From Planctomycetaceae bacterium (GTDB lineage Bacteria > Planctomycetota > Planctomycetia > Pirellulales > Thermoguttaceae): 64,000 nucleotides of DNA. Both the position numbers and the translations under genes were made by a program. The DNA lies in NCBI GenBank assembly GCA_021372005.1, contig JAJFVC010000026.1, forward strand, positions 1 to 64,000, written 5' to 3'. The notes below the pieces were generated by a model. That model had not been told where the DNA came from and searched no databases. It was given only the letters and a program-made list of their open reading frames with translations. Numbering within the stretch: the stretch's first letter is position 1; each line of letters starts with the position of its first letter. Below, in pieces: positions 36,011 through 44,310 of the stretch.

Positions 36011-36496
36011 TTACAAGGCCATTCGGCGACCGATTTCCGCCACAATCGGTGCAAACCGTTCACCAATCGAGCGCACGGTGAACCGCCGCGACGTCGGCCC
36101 GGTCACGTCGATCCGAATCTCCAGCATTTCCTTCGGCAAACACTCCTCCACACGATCGGCCCACTCGATCAACACCAGCCCGTCGCCGTCAAAATATTCT
36201 TCCGGCCCGAGTGCCAAAAACTCGTCGGCGTCACGCAGACGATACGCGTCGATGTGATAGAGGGACCGACGTCCGTGATATTCTTGGATCAGGACAAACG
36301 TGGGGCTGAGCACCTGTCGGCGTTCGACGCCCGACGCTTCGGCCAGCGCCTGAACCAGCCGCGTTTTGCCCGCTCCCAACGTGCCACACAGCGCAACCGT
36401 CGTACCGTTTGGCAGCACCTCGGCCAGCGCCGCGCCCAGTCGGGCCGTATCCGATTCTTCCACCGCGTCAAATGTCCAAATAGACTCGTTCGCCAT
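36011..36496 (-). CDS. tsaE: tRNA threonylcarbamoyladenosine biosynthesis ATPase TsaE
   Basis: A 161-residue P-loop ATPase of the TsaE (YjeE) family that supports t6A formation at position 37 of ANN-decoding tRNAs together with TsaB and TsaD. Walker A CGTLGAGKTRLVQAL is at about residues 37-51, followed by SPTFVLIQEYHG, YHIDAYRL and VLIEWADRV, all family signatures. It lies 36 nt downstream of thiL on the same strand. tsaB and tsaD are not in the window. Confidence 0.94.
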   Translation of the reverse strand: MANESIWTFDAVEESDTARLGAALAEVLPNGTTVALCGTLGAGKTRLVQALAEASGVERRQVLSPTFVLIQEYHGRRSLYHIDAYRLRDADEFLALGPEEYFDGDGLVLIEWADRVEECLPKEMLEIRIDVTGPTSRRFTVRSIGERFAPIVAEIGRRMAL

Positions 36497-36532
36497 CCGT
36501 CGACTCTCACTACCCCTTGGTTCTCATCCTAA

Positions 36533-37450
36533 TCAATGTTCCCATCCGCGAGGCTCGAGCGGACGCCGGCCCTCATGGTCCTCGATCCAAAGCCCCGGCT
36601 CGGCGGTGAACTCTCCGAACTCGCTCAGACGCACCCCGTCCAACGGCTGCTCGGCCAGCATTCGTTCGGCGTCATGCGGCGGCACGGCCAACAACAGCTC
36701 AAAATCCTCGCCGTCGCCCAGCGCGTGGTCCAACGCAGTCGAACCGTCGGCCCGTTGCTCGGCCAGCCGTCGTGCGTCGTCGGACACCGGCACGGCGTCG
36801 GCCCAGATCGTCGCCCCGCAACCGCTTTCTTCCAACACCCGCGACAGATCGAGCGACAACCCGTCGCTCACGTCGATGCCGGCGTGCAATGCATATCGGG
36901 CGTGCAGTTGGAGCGCCTCATGCACTCGGGGCTCAAAATCCAGATGGCGGCCCAAAATGCTTCCGCCGAACGAGCCCGTGGCCAGCAGTCGGTCACCGGG
37001 CCTGGCCCCCGCGCGTCGCAACGGACCGCGCGGCGCGACGCGGCCCAACAGCGTAACGCTCAGCACCAACGGACCGTCCCAGGTGTTTGTGTCGCCGCCG
37101 GCGATCGCCAGCCCATAGCGTTCGGCTAGCGGCAAAATGCCCTCATACAATGCGACGGCCAGCTCGGCGGCCTGCGGACGAGGCAGCGCCACGGCGATCA
37201 CCCCGGCCAGCGGCTCGGCGGCCATCGCGGCCAGATCGCTGAGGTTTACGGCCAGCGCCTTGCGGCCCACCCGACGCGGATCCACCTCGGACAACTCGAA
37301 ATCGACGTGATCGGTCAGCAGATCGACCGTCATGGCGCACTGGTCGACGCCGGCCATTTCCAACACGGCGGCATCGTCCCCGGGCCCCAATCGCAATCGC
37401 GGATGGGCCGGAAATCGTTCGCGCAACCGGCGGATCAGTTCAAGTTCCAT
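36533..37450 (-). CDS. thiL: thiamine-monophosphate kinase
   Basis: A 305-residue ThiL that phosphorylates thiamine monophosphate to the diphosphate. Key sequences are GPGDDAAVL near the N-terminus, TVDLLTDHVDF, NLSDLAAMAAEP, GGDTNTWDGPLVLSVTLLGRV, DVSDGLSLDLSRVLEESG and GDGEDFELLLAVP, matching the PurM-like kinase fold and its metal-binding acids. The ATG at 37450 is preferred over a TTG two codons upstream. It is the first gene of a thiL-tsaE unit, with a well-formed promoter at 37470-37497. Confidence 0.95.
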   Translation of the reverse strand: MELELIRRLRERFPAHPRLRLGPGDDAAVLEMAGVDQCAMTVDLLTDHVDFELSEVDPRRVGRKALAVNLSDLAAMAAEPLAGVIAVALPRPQAAELAVALYEGILPLAERYGLAIAGGDTNTWDGPLVLSVTLLGRVAPRGPLRRAGARPGDRLLATGSFGGSILGRHLDFEPRVHEALQLHARYALHAGIDVSDGLSLDLSRVLEESGCGATIWADAVPVSDDARRLAEQRADGSTALDHALGDGEDFELLLAVPPHDAERMLAEQPLDGVRLSEFGEFTAEPGLWIEDHEGRRPLEPRGWEH

Positions 37451-37469
37451 GGCCAAAAAACCTGGAACC

Positions 37470-37497
37470 AGTATACGCCGAGGAACCGGTGGGTCAA
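37470..37497 (-). promoter_or_regulatory. promoter of the thiL-tsaE unit
   Basis: On the minus strand TTGACC (37492-37497), a 16-nt spacer and TATACT (37470-37475). The predicted start is about 13 nt before the ATG, so the leader is very short and lacks a strong ribosome site. Confidence 0.6.
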
Positions 37498-37537
37498 GCC
37501 GCGGGCCGAGCCTGGTCGAAACACGAATCGTTCACGA

Positions 37538-38926
37538 TTATCGCTGGGCCGTCTTAGTCGCCGAAAGCGGCAGATAGCCGTAGAGCGTTTCGTCGCCGCG
37601 AAGGATGAAGAACTTCACCGGGCTGAGCGTCGCCAGGTCGGGTCGCTTTAGAATGTATGCGATGTTGTCCATCGACACCGTTTCCCAGACGTGCATGCCC
37701 ACCAACACGTCGCCCACCGCGATGCCCTGCGCCGAGGCGGGACTGTTCGGACGCACCACCGTGACCATCAGCCCGCCGCGATACCGCGTCTGATAGTCCC
37801 GATGAAACACCTCCGCGTCGATCTGCTTCAACTCTAAGCCTAATGCGTCCCAGGCCGGCTGATCGTTCGGCTTCAGCACCACTCGCTCGCGGGCCGGCGA
37901 ATCGCCCAGCGCGAGGCTGAACGAAAGCGGTTCGCCGCCGCGACGCACCGTCAACTGGATCCGCTGGCCCGGCTTGCGGTCGAGCATCGCCCGCTGAAAA
38001 TCCAACGACCGCTCGATGGCGATCTCGTCGATCCGCACGATGACGTCGCCGGGCGTCAAACCGGCCTCGGCGGCGGGACTTTTCGGTTCGATCGCGCCGA
38101 CCAACAGCCCGTGCCGCGAGGGGCCGGCGTCGTTCGACGAGGCCACGCCCACCCACGCGCGATTCACGTTGCAGTTGGCCAACAACTGCGCGGCGACCGC
38201 CACAACCTTATCGGCCGGAATGGCGAACCCGATGCCCTGCGCGCCGGCCCGAACCGCCACGTTGACGCCGATCATGTCGCCGTCGATGTTCAACAGCGGC
38301 CCGCCCGAATTGCCCGGATTGATGCTTGCGTCGGTCTGAATCAAATCCTCGTAGAATTGGGCGTCGCTGACTTGCACCGCACGATGCAAGGCGCTGACGA
38401 TGCCGCGCGTCACCGTGTGCTCGTATCCGTAGGCGTTGCCCACCGCAATGACCGTCTCGCCGGGCATCAAATCCGAGGAAGTGCCGATCGGAATGACCGG
38501 CAACGGCTTTGACGCTTCGATCTTGATAATCGCCAGATCCGTCTCCAGATCGCGGGCGACCAGCGTTGCGGTGGACCGCTGACCGTCGGCCAGCGTAACG
38601 AAAATTTCTCGAACGCCGTCGATCACATGATGGTTCGTCACGATGTAGCCGCGACTGTCGATGACCACGCCCGTCCCCATCCCGTTGACCCGCCGCCCGG
38701 CGTCCGGCGTGCCGCTGTTTTGCCCGACTTGGGTCAACACGGTCTTTTCGCCGCGAATGTTCACCACCGATGCGCGAACTCGAGTGATCGCCTTGACGAT
38801 CGGCGTCTCGCGCAACTCCGAACCCGACGCCCGACCGGAGGTAAACCACAAACAGCAAAAGCAGCCGAGACCAAGCCAAACCAGGCTGCCTCGAAACCGA
38901 GCGGGACGTAGGGGTCGATTGGCCAT
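37538..38926 (-). CDS. HtrA/DegP-type serine protease with two PDZ domains
   Basis: A 462-residue exported protease. An N-terminal signal or anchor (SLVWLGLGCFCCLWF) is followed by a trypsin-like domain with the triad His100 (TNHHV), Asp130 (ETDLAII) and Ser207 (NPGNSGGP). PDZ1 spans about 255-340 (LLVGAIEPKSPAAEAGLTPGDVIVRID) and PDZ2 about 360-450 (VTVVRPNSPASAQGIAVGDVLVG). It should degrade misfolded envelope proteins. It is monocistronic, 87 nt upstream of thiL on the same strand. Confidence 0.92.
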   Translation of the reverse strand: MANRPLRPARFRGSLVWLGLGCFCCLWFTSGRASGSELRETPIVKAITRVRASVVNIRGEKTVLTQVGQNSGTPDAGRRVNGMGTGVVIDSRGYIVTNHHVIDGVREIFVTLADGQRSTATLVARDLETDLAIIKIEASKPLPVIPIGTSSDLMPGETVIAVGNAYGYEHTVTRGIVSALHRAVQVSDAQFYEDLIQTDASINPGNSGGPLLNIDGDMIGVNVAVRAGAQGIGFAIPADKVVAVAAQLLANCNVNRAWVGVASSNDAGPSRHGLLVGAIEPKSPAAEAGLTPGDVIVRIDEIAIERSLDFQRAMLDRKPGQRIQLTVRRGGEPLSFSLALGDSPARERVVLKPNDQPAWDALGLELKQIDAEVFHRDYQTRYRGGLMVTVVRPNSPASAQGIAVGDVLVGMHVWETVSMDNIAYILKRPDLATLSPVKFFILRGDETLYGYLPLSATKTAQR

Positions 38927-39125
38927 GGAAAGTCTATCGTTGGTGTTAAAACAAACGCGTCTTCTTGTCTGAAAGGTGCGCAGAGCCGCTCAGGCCTGAA
39001 CGTCGCACCTGACGCGTGCGGGCTCAAACCCACAGGACGCCCTTGGGATAGATCGGCGCGGCAGAAACGGCGCCTTGATAACCAACGATACCACCCGAAC
39101 AGTTCGCCACGACCGCCTATATTAC

Positions 39126-39605
39126 CTAGTCAATCGCGGGATCGGGTCTTCGCTGGCCCACTCGACGGTCCGCAACCGTCGAGTCCGGTGTTTCGCCATG
39201 CTCGGATGAAACGAGAGAATCCGCCTTGGACGCCTTCACATCGGCTGGTGGTTCAGGCGGAGTTTTTGATGTTAATGCGATGGCTTGTTCATCGAACGGC
39301 GGGGAATCCGCCCCACGATCGTGAAAAATCCGCGAACCCAAGCGATATCCCTTCAACCGGCTTCGCCACGGATGCAATTCCGTCTGTCGTTCGGTCGCAA
39401 CCACCGTTTTTTGGCCGGGCTCCAGCGTCGTCACCGCGTCGTTTCCCGAACGAAACTTCAACCACGCCAATCGGTTGTACTCAAGCGACCACTGGCTCCC
39501 GACCACAAACCCATGGCCTGTCCGATGGAATGTGCAGCCCATGAACGTCGCGCCCGAACCGGCGACCAACGCCACGGCGATCCACATCCGTAAAGGAATG
39601 AGCAT
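39126..39605 (-). CDS. putative lipoprotein of unknown function
   Basis: A 159-residue protein with a hydrophobic N-terminus and a lipobox-like FMGC (RMWIAVALVAGSGATFMGCTF). The rest is soluble, with a charged, Pro/Ser/Asp-rich C-terminal third that is probably disordered. No domain was recognised. A G-rich stretch lies upstream of the ATG at 39605. Reality is supported by the signal-peptide-like start and the absence of a competing gene. Confidence 0.6.
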   Translation of the reverse strand: MLIPLRMWIAVALVAGSGATFMGCTFHRTGHGFVVGSQWSLEYNRLAWLKFRSGNDAVTTLEPGQKTVVATERQTELHPWRSRLKGYRLGSRIFHDRGADSPPFDEQAIALTSKTPPEPPADVKASKADSLVSSEHGETPDSTVADRRVGQRRPDPAID

Positions 39606-39817
39606 CGGCTTCTGGCCCCCCGGTTTCACAATCGAACGTACAGGGCATGTGACGAGCTGGAAAAGCGGACCCATCCGACCGCAGCCGCGACCGTACACAC
39701 GGCTTCTTGTCAGGGGATCGTCCGGGGCAGCCTGAAAAATTAGAAAAACCGCTACGAATTACCTATTTTAACAAACGTAAGACGAGTGCCTGTTGCCAAC
39801 GACTTTCCGAACCGAAA

Positions 39818-40078
39818 TCAGAGGCCGATCTGATCGAGCGGAATCGCTTCGTCCGCCAGCAAGACGGGGATGCCCTCGCGGATCGGGTATAACCATGCGT
39901 GATCCTCACGCAACAGGCCACCGCCCAACGGTTGATCGACCAACCGGCCTGCAACATTTTTGACGCGTCCGGCGGCGATCGCCCGATTGACGCGTGTGAT
40001 GAGTTGTGCGTCCGCCGTTGCCAGCGGCGTGTGATCGACCGGACAAACGTAAACCGCCGTCGGCTCCTTGTTCATCAT
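39818..40078 (-). CDS. Trm112-family (UPF0434-like) small protein
   Basis: An 86-residue protein resembling the Trm112/YcaR group: YVCPVDHTPL near the N-terminus (a CP-type half zinc site), and WLYPIREGIPVLLADEAIPL near the C-terminus, the conserved YPIRxGIPxxL motif. Trm112 proteins serve as activator subunits for methyltransferases; bacterial members are less well studied. Only one Cys is seen, so zinc binding is doubtful. The start could also be three residues later, or upstream at a GTG (40087). Confidence 0.78.
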   Translation of the reverse strand: MMNKEPTAVYVCPVDHTPLATADAQLITRVNRAIAAGRVKNVAGRLVDQPLGGGLLREDHAWLYPIREGIPVLLADEAIPLDQIGL

Positions 40079-40156
40079 GTTCACCAATTCCGCGCGATCG
40101 CCAAAGCGCGGACCGTCACGATTCGCGTTTTCGCTGCTTGCGCGTCCGCTGGAGCG

Positions 40157-40459
40157 TCAATTCGCAACGGTCGGGGCGTGCGTCCGCGAGCGGCGACGGG
40201 CGGGCTTCGTCGCAATCCAATCCTTGGTGAGCGTCTCAAACACCTCCGGCGACTCGTAACGGATCACGTTCTTTCCCTCAGGCATCGGACCGATCAGGCC
40301 GCGAAACACCGGCAACCCGCGCAGCCCAAGATCCGTGCTGCAATCGTCCACGCCGACTTGCGAATGCCGCTTCAACAGGGCCTCTTGCGAATCGTAATCG
40401 CGGATGCGAATCTGACCGTCGGCGCCGCGCGTCACCACGCGAAACGTGTCTTTCTTCAT
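40157..40459 (-). CDS. hypothetical protein
   Basis: A 100-residue protein (MKKDTFRVVTRGADGQIRIRDY... ending in an Arg-rich tail). It has an initial beta-rich part and no recognised domain. No ribosome site is obvious. It is located 79 nt upstream of the Trm112-like gene on the same strand and could be co-transcribed with it. Confidence 0.5.
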   Translation of the reverse strand: MKKDTFRVVTRGADGQIRIRDYDSQEALLKRHSQVGVDDCSTDLGLRGLPVFRGLIGPMPEGKNVIRYESPEVFETLTKDWIATKPARRRSRTHAPTVAN

Positions 40460-40741
40460 AGTCGTTGTCTTTTGGGCTACGGGCAGGGGGAGGAAAACAT
40501 CGGATTGGACAACAGGTCCGCTATGGAACCTTGTCCTGTGTCGGGATATCGGTCGGGTGGCGCAAATGGCAAGAAAAAATTTTGCCGCGTCGACACAGCA
40601 GCGGCATCCGCAAGATCCGGCAGAACACGCACGCCAGCCATCGCCGCTACCACCGGACGCCGATCCGATCCGATCGAAACGACCGTGGCGATTCTGTCGG
40701 ACGGTTTTGACGGCCGAACGGGATTTGCCGAATTTTTCCGT

Positions 40742-41299
40742 TTAGCCGGTGCAAAGCACCTTGACGCCGATCGCCACCAACACCAAGCCGCCGGCCACCT
40801 CGGCCCAACGCCCCCACCGCGTGCCGATCCGACCGCCGAACGTGACCCCGACGGCCGACAATGTCGCGGTGACCGTGCCAATCACAACGCTCGGCAGCCA
40901 CACGGACACTCGCAACATCGCCATGCTGACGCCCACGGCCAACGCGTCCAAACTGGTGGCCACCGAAAGCGTCAACAAACTCCAACCGCGTGTGGGATCG
41001 ACGCCGCCGCCGTTTTTCTTTTCGCCCATCGCCTCGAACAGCATCTTGCCGCCCACATAGATCAACAACGCGAACGCCACCCAATGATCGTAACGGCTGA
41101 TGTACGCGGCCAATTGCGAACCGGCCAGCCAGCCGAGAATCGGCATCAGGAACTGAAACAACCCGAAATGAAACCCAAGCCGAAACACATGGCGAGGCGT
41201 CACCGCGTCCAGCGCAATTCCCGCGGCCACCGACACCGCAAAGGCGTCCATGGCCAATCCCACCGAGATGCCGAGAATTGCCAGCCAGCCGAGTTCCAT
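40742..41299 (-). CDS. mntP: putative manganese efflux pump MntP
   Basis: A 185-residue membrane protein with six predicted helices and the two MntP repeat motifs with conserved Asp: GLAMDAFAVSVAAG (Asp18) and SVATSLDALAVGVSMAML. MntP exports Mn2+. The ATG at 41299 matches the family N-terminus. It is divergent from the OleC-like gene. No yybP-ykoY riboswitch was recognised upstream. Confidence 0.9.
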   Translation of the reverse strand: MELGWLAILGISVGLAMDAFAVSVAAGIALDAVTPRHVFRLGFHFGLFQFLMPILGWLAGSQLAAYISRYDHWVAFALLIYVGGKMLFEAMGEKKNGGGVDPTRGWSLLTLSVATSLDALAVGVSMAMLRVSVWLPSVVIGTVTATLSAVGVTFGGRIGTRWGRWAEVAGGLVLVAIGVKVLCTG

Positions 41300-41450
41300 G
41301 GAAAGTAAAGAGGGAGAGCAGGCGGCGGAGAAAGACGTCCCATCGAATCGCTCCACGCTTCACTCTCTATCTATTTTATTGGTTCTTCAGACGTTCCGCA
41401 ATCGCCGTCGGGCATTGCGAAATCGACGCCGAAGTGCCATGATGGGAGCC

Positions 41451-43133
41451 ATGCCCGACGTTTCTTGCAATGTTGCCCGACGACTGGCCGAAATGGCCCA
41501 AGCCCGACCCGACGCCGTGGCCGTGGCCGAACCCTTGGGCCGCGATCGTCAAGGCCGTCGCCAATATCGTAGCGTCACCTTTCGCCAGTTGGACCACGAC
41601 AGCGACCGCATCGCCCGCGGTCTGCTCGCGCTCGGCACAAAACCCGGTACGCGGCTTGCCTTGTTAGTCCGGCCCAGCATCGATTTCATTTCGCTGGTGT
41701 TCGGACTGTTCAAATCCGGGGCGGTGACGATCTTGATCGATCCGGGCATGGGCCGCCGCAGTTTGCTGCGATGCCTGGCCGAAGCCGATCCCGAGGGTTT
41801 TTTGGCGATGCCCGTGGTCCATGCCGTCCGTGTGTTTCGCCGATCGCTTTTTCCCCACGCCCGATGGAACGTCACCGTAGGCCGGCGTTGGTTCTGGGGC
41901 GGTCCGACGCTCGACCAATTGCGCGGCGGCCCCTGGGACGGCAGCCACCTGGCGGCTGTAACCGTGGACCAACCGGCCGCCATTATTTTCACAAGCGGCA
42001 GCACCGGCGCGCCGAAGGGCGTGCTTTTCACCCACGGCAATTTCGACGCCCAGGCCGAACAAATCCGAGATTTTTTTGACATCCAGCCCGGTGGGGTCGA
42101 CGTGCCGGCGTTTCCGTTGTTCGGGCTGTTCAACTGCGCGATGGGCACCACGGCCGTCATTCCCGACATGGATTCCTCGCGGCCCGCAAGCGTGAATCCC
42201 GAAAACATTCTCGAAGCCGTCCGTGATTGGCAGGCGACCCAATCGTTCGCCTCGCCGGCCGTTTGGGATCGCGTGAGCCAATATTGCCTGTCGCACGGCA
42301 AGAAGCTGCCGACCATCCGCCGCGTGTTGTCGTCCGGGGCGCCGGTCTCGCCCGAACTGCTTCGTCGCGTCCGCGCGTGCATCCACCCCGAGGGTGACAT
42401 GCACACGCCTTACGGGGCCACCGAGTCGCTGCCCGTGGCGTCGATCTCCAGCCGCGAGGTGCTCGGCGAAGCCAGCGAACCCGGCACGGCCGAACAAACC
42501 CGTCTGGGGGCCGGCGTTTGCGTCGGCCACCGGTTTTCCAAAATCCGATGGCGGGTGATCCGCATCGTCGACGGTCCAATTCCATCGATCGACCAGGCCG
42601 AGCCGCTGCCCACCGGACAAATCGGCGAGCTCATCGTCCAAGGGCCGCAGGTGACCCGGGCCTATGTCACCCGAACGGAGGCGAACCGACTCGCCAAAAT
42701 CGCCGATGGCGACGGGTTTTGGCACCGAATCGGCGATTCAGGCTACCTCGACCGCTTGGATCGGTTCTGGTTTTGCGGTCGCGTGGCCCATCGCGTGCAA
42801 ACCGCCACCGGACCAATGTATCCAATCTGCTGTGAAGCGATTTTCAATGCTCATCCGGCGGTGCGACGCAGCGCGTTGGTTGGCGTCGGCATGCCGGGCC
42901 GCCAGCGTCCGGTGTTGATCGTCGAACCCGCCGAGGGCCATATGCCAAAAAACCGCGCGGCCCGCGAACAATTTTTCGGCGAACTCCGCGCGCTCGGCGC
43001 GACCAATCCGCAAACGGCGTCTCTCTCCGATTTCCTGCTGCATCACAGATTTCCGGTCGACATCCGCCATAACGCAAAAATTTTCCGCGAAAAGCTGGCC
43101 GTCTGGGCCGCGCGTCAACTTGCATCGCGTTGA
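41451..43133 (+). CDS. OleC-like fatty-acid:AMP ligase / beta-lactone synthetase family
   Basis: A protein of about 560 residues of the adenylate-forming family. The P-loop FTSGSTGAPKGVLFTHGNF lies at about residue 180, with PYGATESLPVAS (A5), GDSGYLDRLDRFWFCGRVAHRV (A7/A8) and a C-terminal lysine region. The layout, with NVARRLAEMAQARPDAVAVAEP at the start, resembles OleC, which closes beta-lactones in long-chain olefin synthesis. No OleA, OleB or OleD partner is adjacent. The start could also be 41439 or 41442. It is followed by an intergenic region with a separate promoter. Confidence 0.85.
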   Translation: MPDVSCNVARRLAEMAQARPDAVAVAEPLGRDRQGRRQYRSVTFRQLDHDSDRIARGLLALGTKPGTRLALLVRPSIDFISLVFGLFKSGAVTILIDPGMGRRSLLRCLAEADPEGFLAMPVVHAVRVFRRSLFPHARWNVTVGRRWFWGGPTLDQLRGGPWDGSHLAAVTVDQPAAIIFTSGSTGAPKGVLFTHGNFDAQAEQIRDFFDIQPGGVDVPAFPLFGLFNCAMGTTAVIPDMDSSRPASVNPENILEAVRDWQATQSFASPAVWDRVSQYCLSHGKKLPTIRRVLSSGAPVSPELLRRVRACIHPEGDMHTPYGATESLPVASISSREVLGEASEPGTAEQTRLGAGVCVGHRFSKIRWRVIRIVDGPIPSIDQAEPLPTGQIGELIVQGPQVTRAYVTRTEANRLAKIADGDGFWHRIGDSGYLDRLDRFWFCGRVAHRVQTATGPMYPICCEAIFNAHPAVRRSALVGVGMPGRQRPVLIVEPAEGHMPKNRAAREQFFGELRALGATNPQTASLSDFLLHHRFPVDIRHNAKIFREKLAVWAARQLASR

Positions 43134-43169
43134 TCGACGGAATGCAAAAAGAAATGCGTCGCCAAATTG

Positions 43170-43197
43170 TTGACAAGATCGCCGAATCTGATATGAT
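43170..43197 (+). promoter_or_regulatory. strong promoter in the oleC-cdsA intergenic region
   Basis: A perfect TTGACA (43170-43175), a 16-nt spacer and TATGAT (43192-43197). No protein gene follows on the plus strand; the next plus-strand signals are two hairpins and a T tract ending at 43409. Confidence 0.65.
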
Positions 43198-43330
43198 CGT
43201 GCCAGTGTCGTTGCGAATGTTTCGAAAATATTGATTCTCGTCGGATCTGCCGGGCGGTTCTTCCGTCAAATCATGTCCTTTTTTCTTCTCGCGTTTCTTT
43301 GGGGCGGATCTTCTTTCCTCTCACGATAGC

Positions 43331-43372
43331 TAACGGGCAAGCCTGTCGCTTTTGACGGCGCTTCGCCCGTTA
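43331..43372 (+). other. long near-perfect hairpin
   Basis: TAACGGGC (43331-43338) pairs with GCCCGTTA (43365-43372); AAGC pairs with GCTT; CTGTC pairs with GACGG with one G-U pair; single bulged C residues occur on the 3' side and the loop is GCTTTT. This gives about 17 bp in 42 nt. Confidence 0.7.
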
Positions 43373-43378
43373 TTCGAG

Positions 43379-43409
43379 CCCACGGACAAGGACGTCCGCG
43401 GGTTTTTTT
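43379..43409 (+). terminator. intrinsic terminator downstream of the OleC-like gene or small RNA
   Basis: CCCACGGAC (43379-43387) pairs with GTCCGCGGG (43394-43402) with one mismatch, followed by seven T residues (43403-43409). Confidence 0.8.
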
Positions 43410-43422
43410 GTTGGGAGAAAGA

Positions 43423-44286
43423 CTACCCGAGCCATCCGAGCGTCCAACAACACCACGCCACCGGCGCCGAAAGCAGCAGCGAATCCAAAATATCCAGCAC
43501 GCCGCCGAAACCGGGCAGCCACGTGCTCGAATCCTTCACGCCAACATCGCGTTTCAGAAGCGACTCGGCCAGATCGCCCAACAGACCGACCGTGCCGACC
43601 AACAGGCCGAACAGCAGCCAACCCCACCACGGTCCGGTCGGCGAGTTGTGTCCGATCCATGGCCCAAGCACTCGGATGACCAGCCATGCGCCGAAACAAG
43701 ACCACGCCAGCGCCCCGATCGCGCCCTCGGCGGTTTTGCCCGGACTAATGCGCGGGGCCAGTTTGTGCCGGCCCAACAGGCGGCCCGTAAAATACGCGCC
43801 CGTATCGCCCATCTTGACCACCACAATCCACGCGGCCAGCGCCCCAAGTCCGTAGCCGCGCAGTTGAATCGCAAAACTGAGCATCACCCCGACGTACACC
43901 ACTGCAAAAACGCCCGCCGCCAAGTTGGCCGTGTTGCCGCCCGGCTGCCGATAGCGAAACAACTCGCCCAAAAAGACCAGCAACACCGCCGCGCCCAGGC
44001 CCAAGGAAACCCCGACGCCGCCGGCCGCGCATCCGTGAACCGCCCCGAGCATGGACAGCCAACTGCCCAACACGGCCAGCACGTTTCCACCGTAGACCGT
44101 CCACCGCAGCGGATGCAACTGGGCCCGTTCGGCCAGATCAAGCACTTCGCGGGTCGCCAACACGGCGGCCGTCAACGCCACCGGCATCAGCCACGCGCCC
44201 GGCAGCCCGGATCGCGCGTCCAGCCAGCAAAGTCCGACCAATGCGGCGATCAACAACGTTCCTAAAAGTAGTCGCCAACGAAGCAT
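43423..44286 (-). CDS. cdsA: phosphatidate cytidylyltransferase
   Basis: A 287-residue multi-pass membrane enzyme making CDP-diacylglycerol for phospholipid synthesis. The C-terminal signature SLLKRDVGVKDSSTWLPGFGGVLDILDSLLL matches the CDS family; the usual PGHGGxxDRxD reads PGFGGVLDILD, so His and Arg are replaced while the metal-binding Asp residues remain. About eight hydrophobic helices are visible. It is the last gene of a mur cluster, 24 nt after murG. Confidence 0.9.
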   Translation of the reverse strand: MLRWRLLLGTLLIAALVGLCWLDARSGLPGAWLMPVALTAAVLATREVLDLAERAQLHPLRWTVYGGNVLAVLGSWLSMLGAVHGCAAGGVGVSLGLGAAVLLVFLGELFRYRQPGGNTANLAAGVFAVVYVGVMLSFAIQLRGYGLGALAAWIVVVKMGDTGAYFTGRLLGRHKLAPRISPGKTAEGAIGALAWSCFGAWLVIRVLGPWIGHNSPTGPWWGWLLFGLLVGTVGLLGDLAESLLKRDVGVKDSSTWLPGFGGVLDILDSLLLSAPVAWCCWTLGWLG

Positions 44287-44310
44287 TTTTTGGATTCTCC
44301 GTTGCCCCGT

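Larger units (their letters stand above)
43204..43409 (+). ncRNA. candidate small RNA
   Basis: A predicted transcript of about 205 nt runs from the promoter at 43170-43197 to a terminator at 43379-43409. It contains a long hairpin at 43331-43372 and an 18-codon frame at about 43273-43329 that could encode a small hydrophobic peptide. It does not resemble tmRNA, SRP RNA or RNase P RNA. Alternatively the hairpins are only the 3' end of the OleC-like mRNA. Confidence 0.45.

Noticed and set aside
41300-41450. A yybP-ykoY manganese riboswitch upstream of mntP
   Set aside because: The divergent gap is short and no conserved riboswitch core was recognised.
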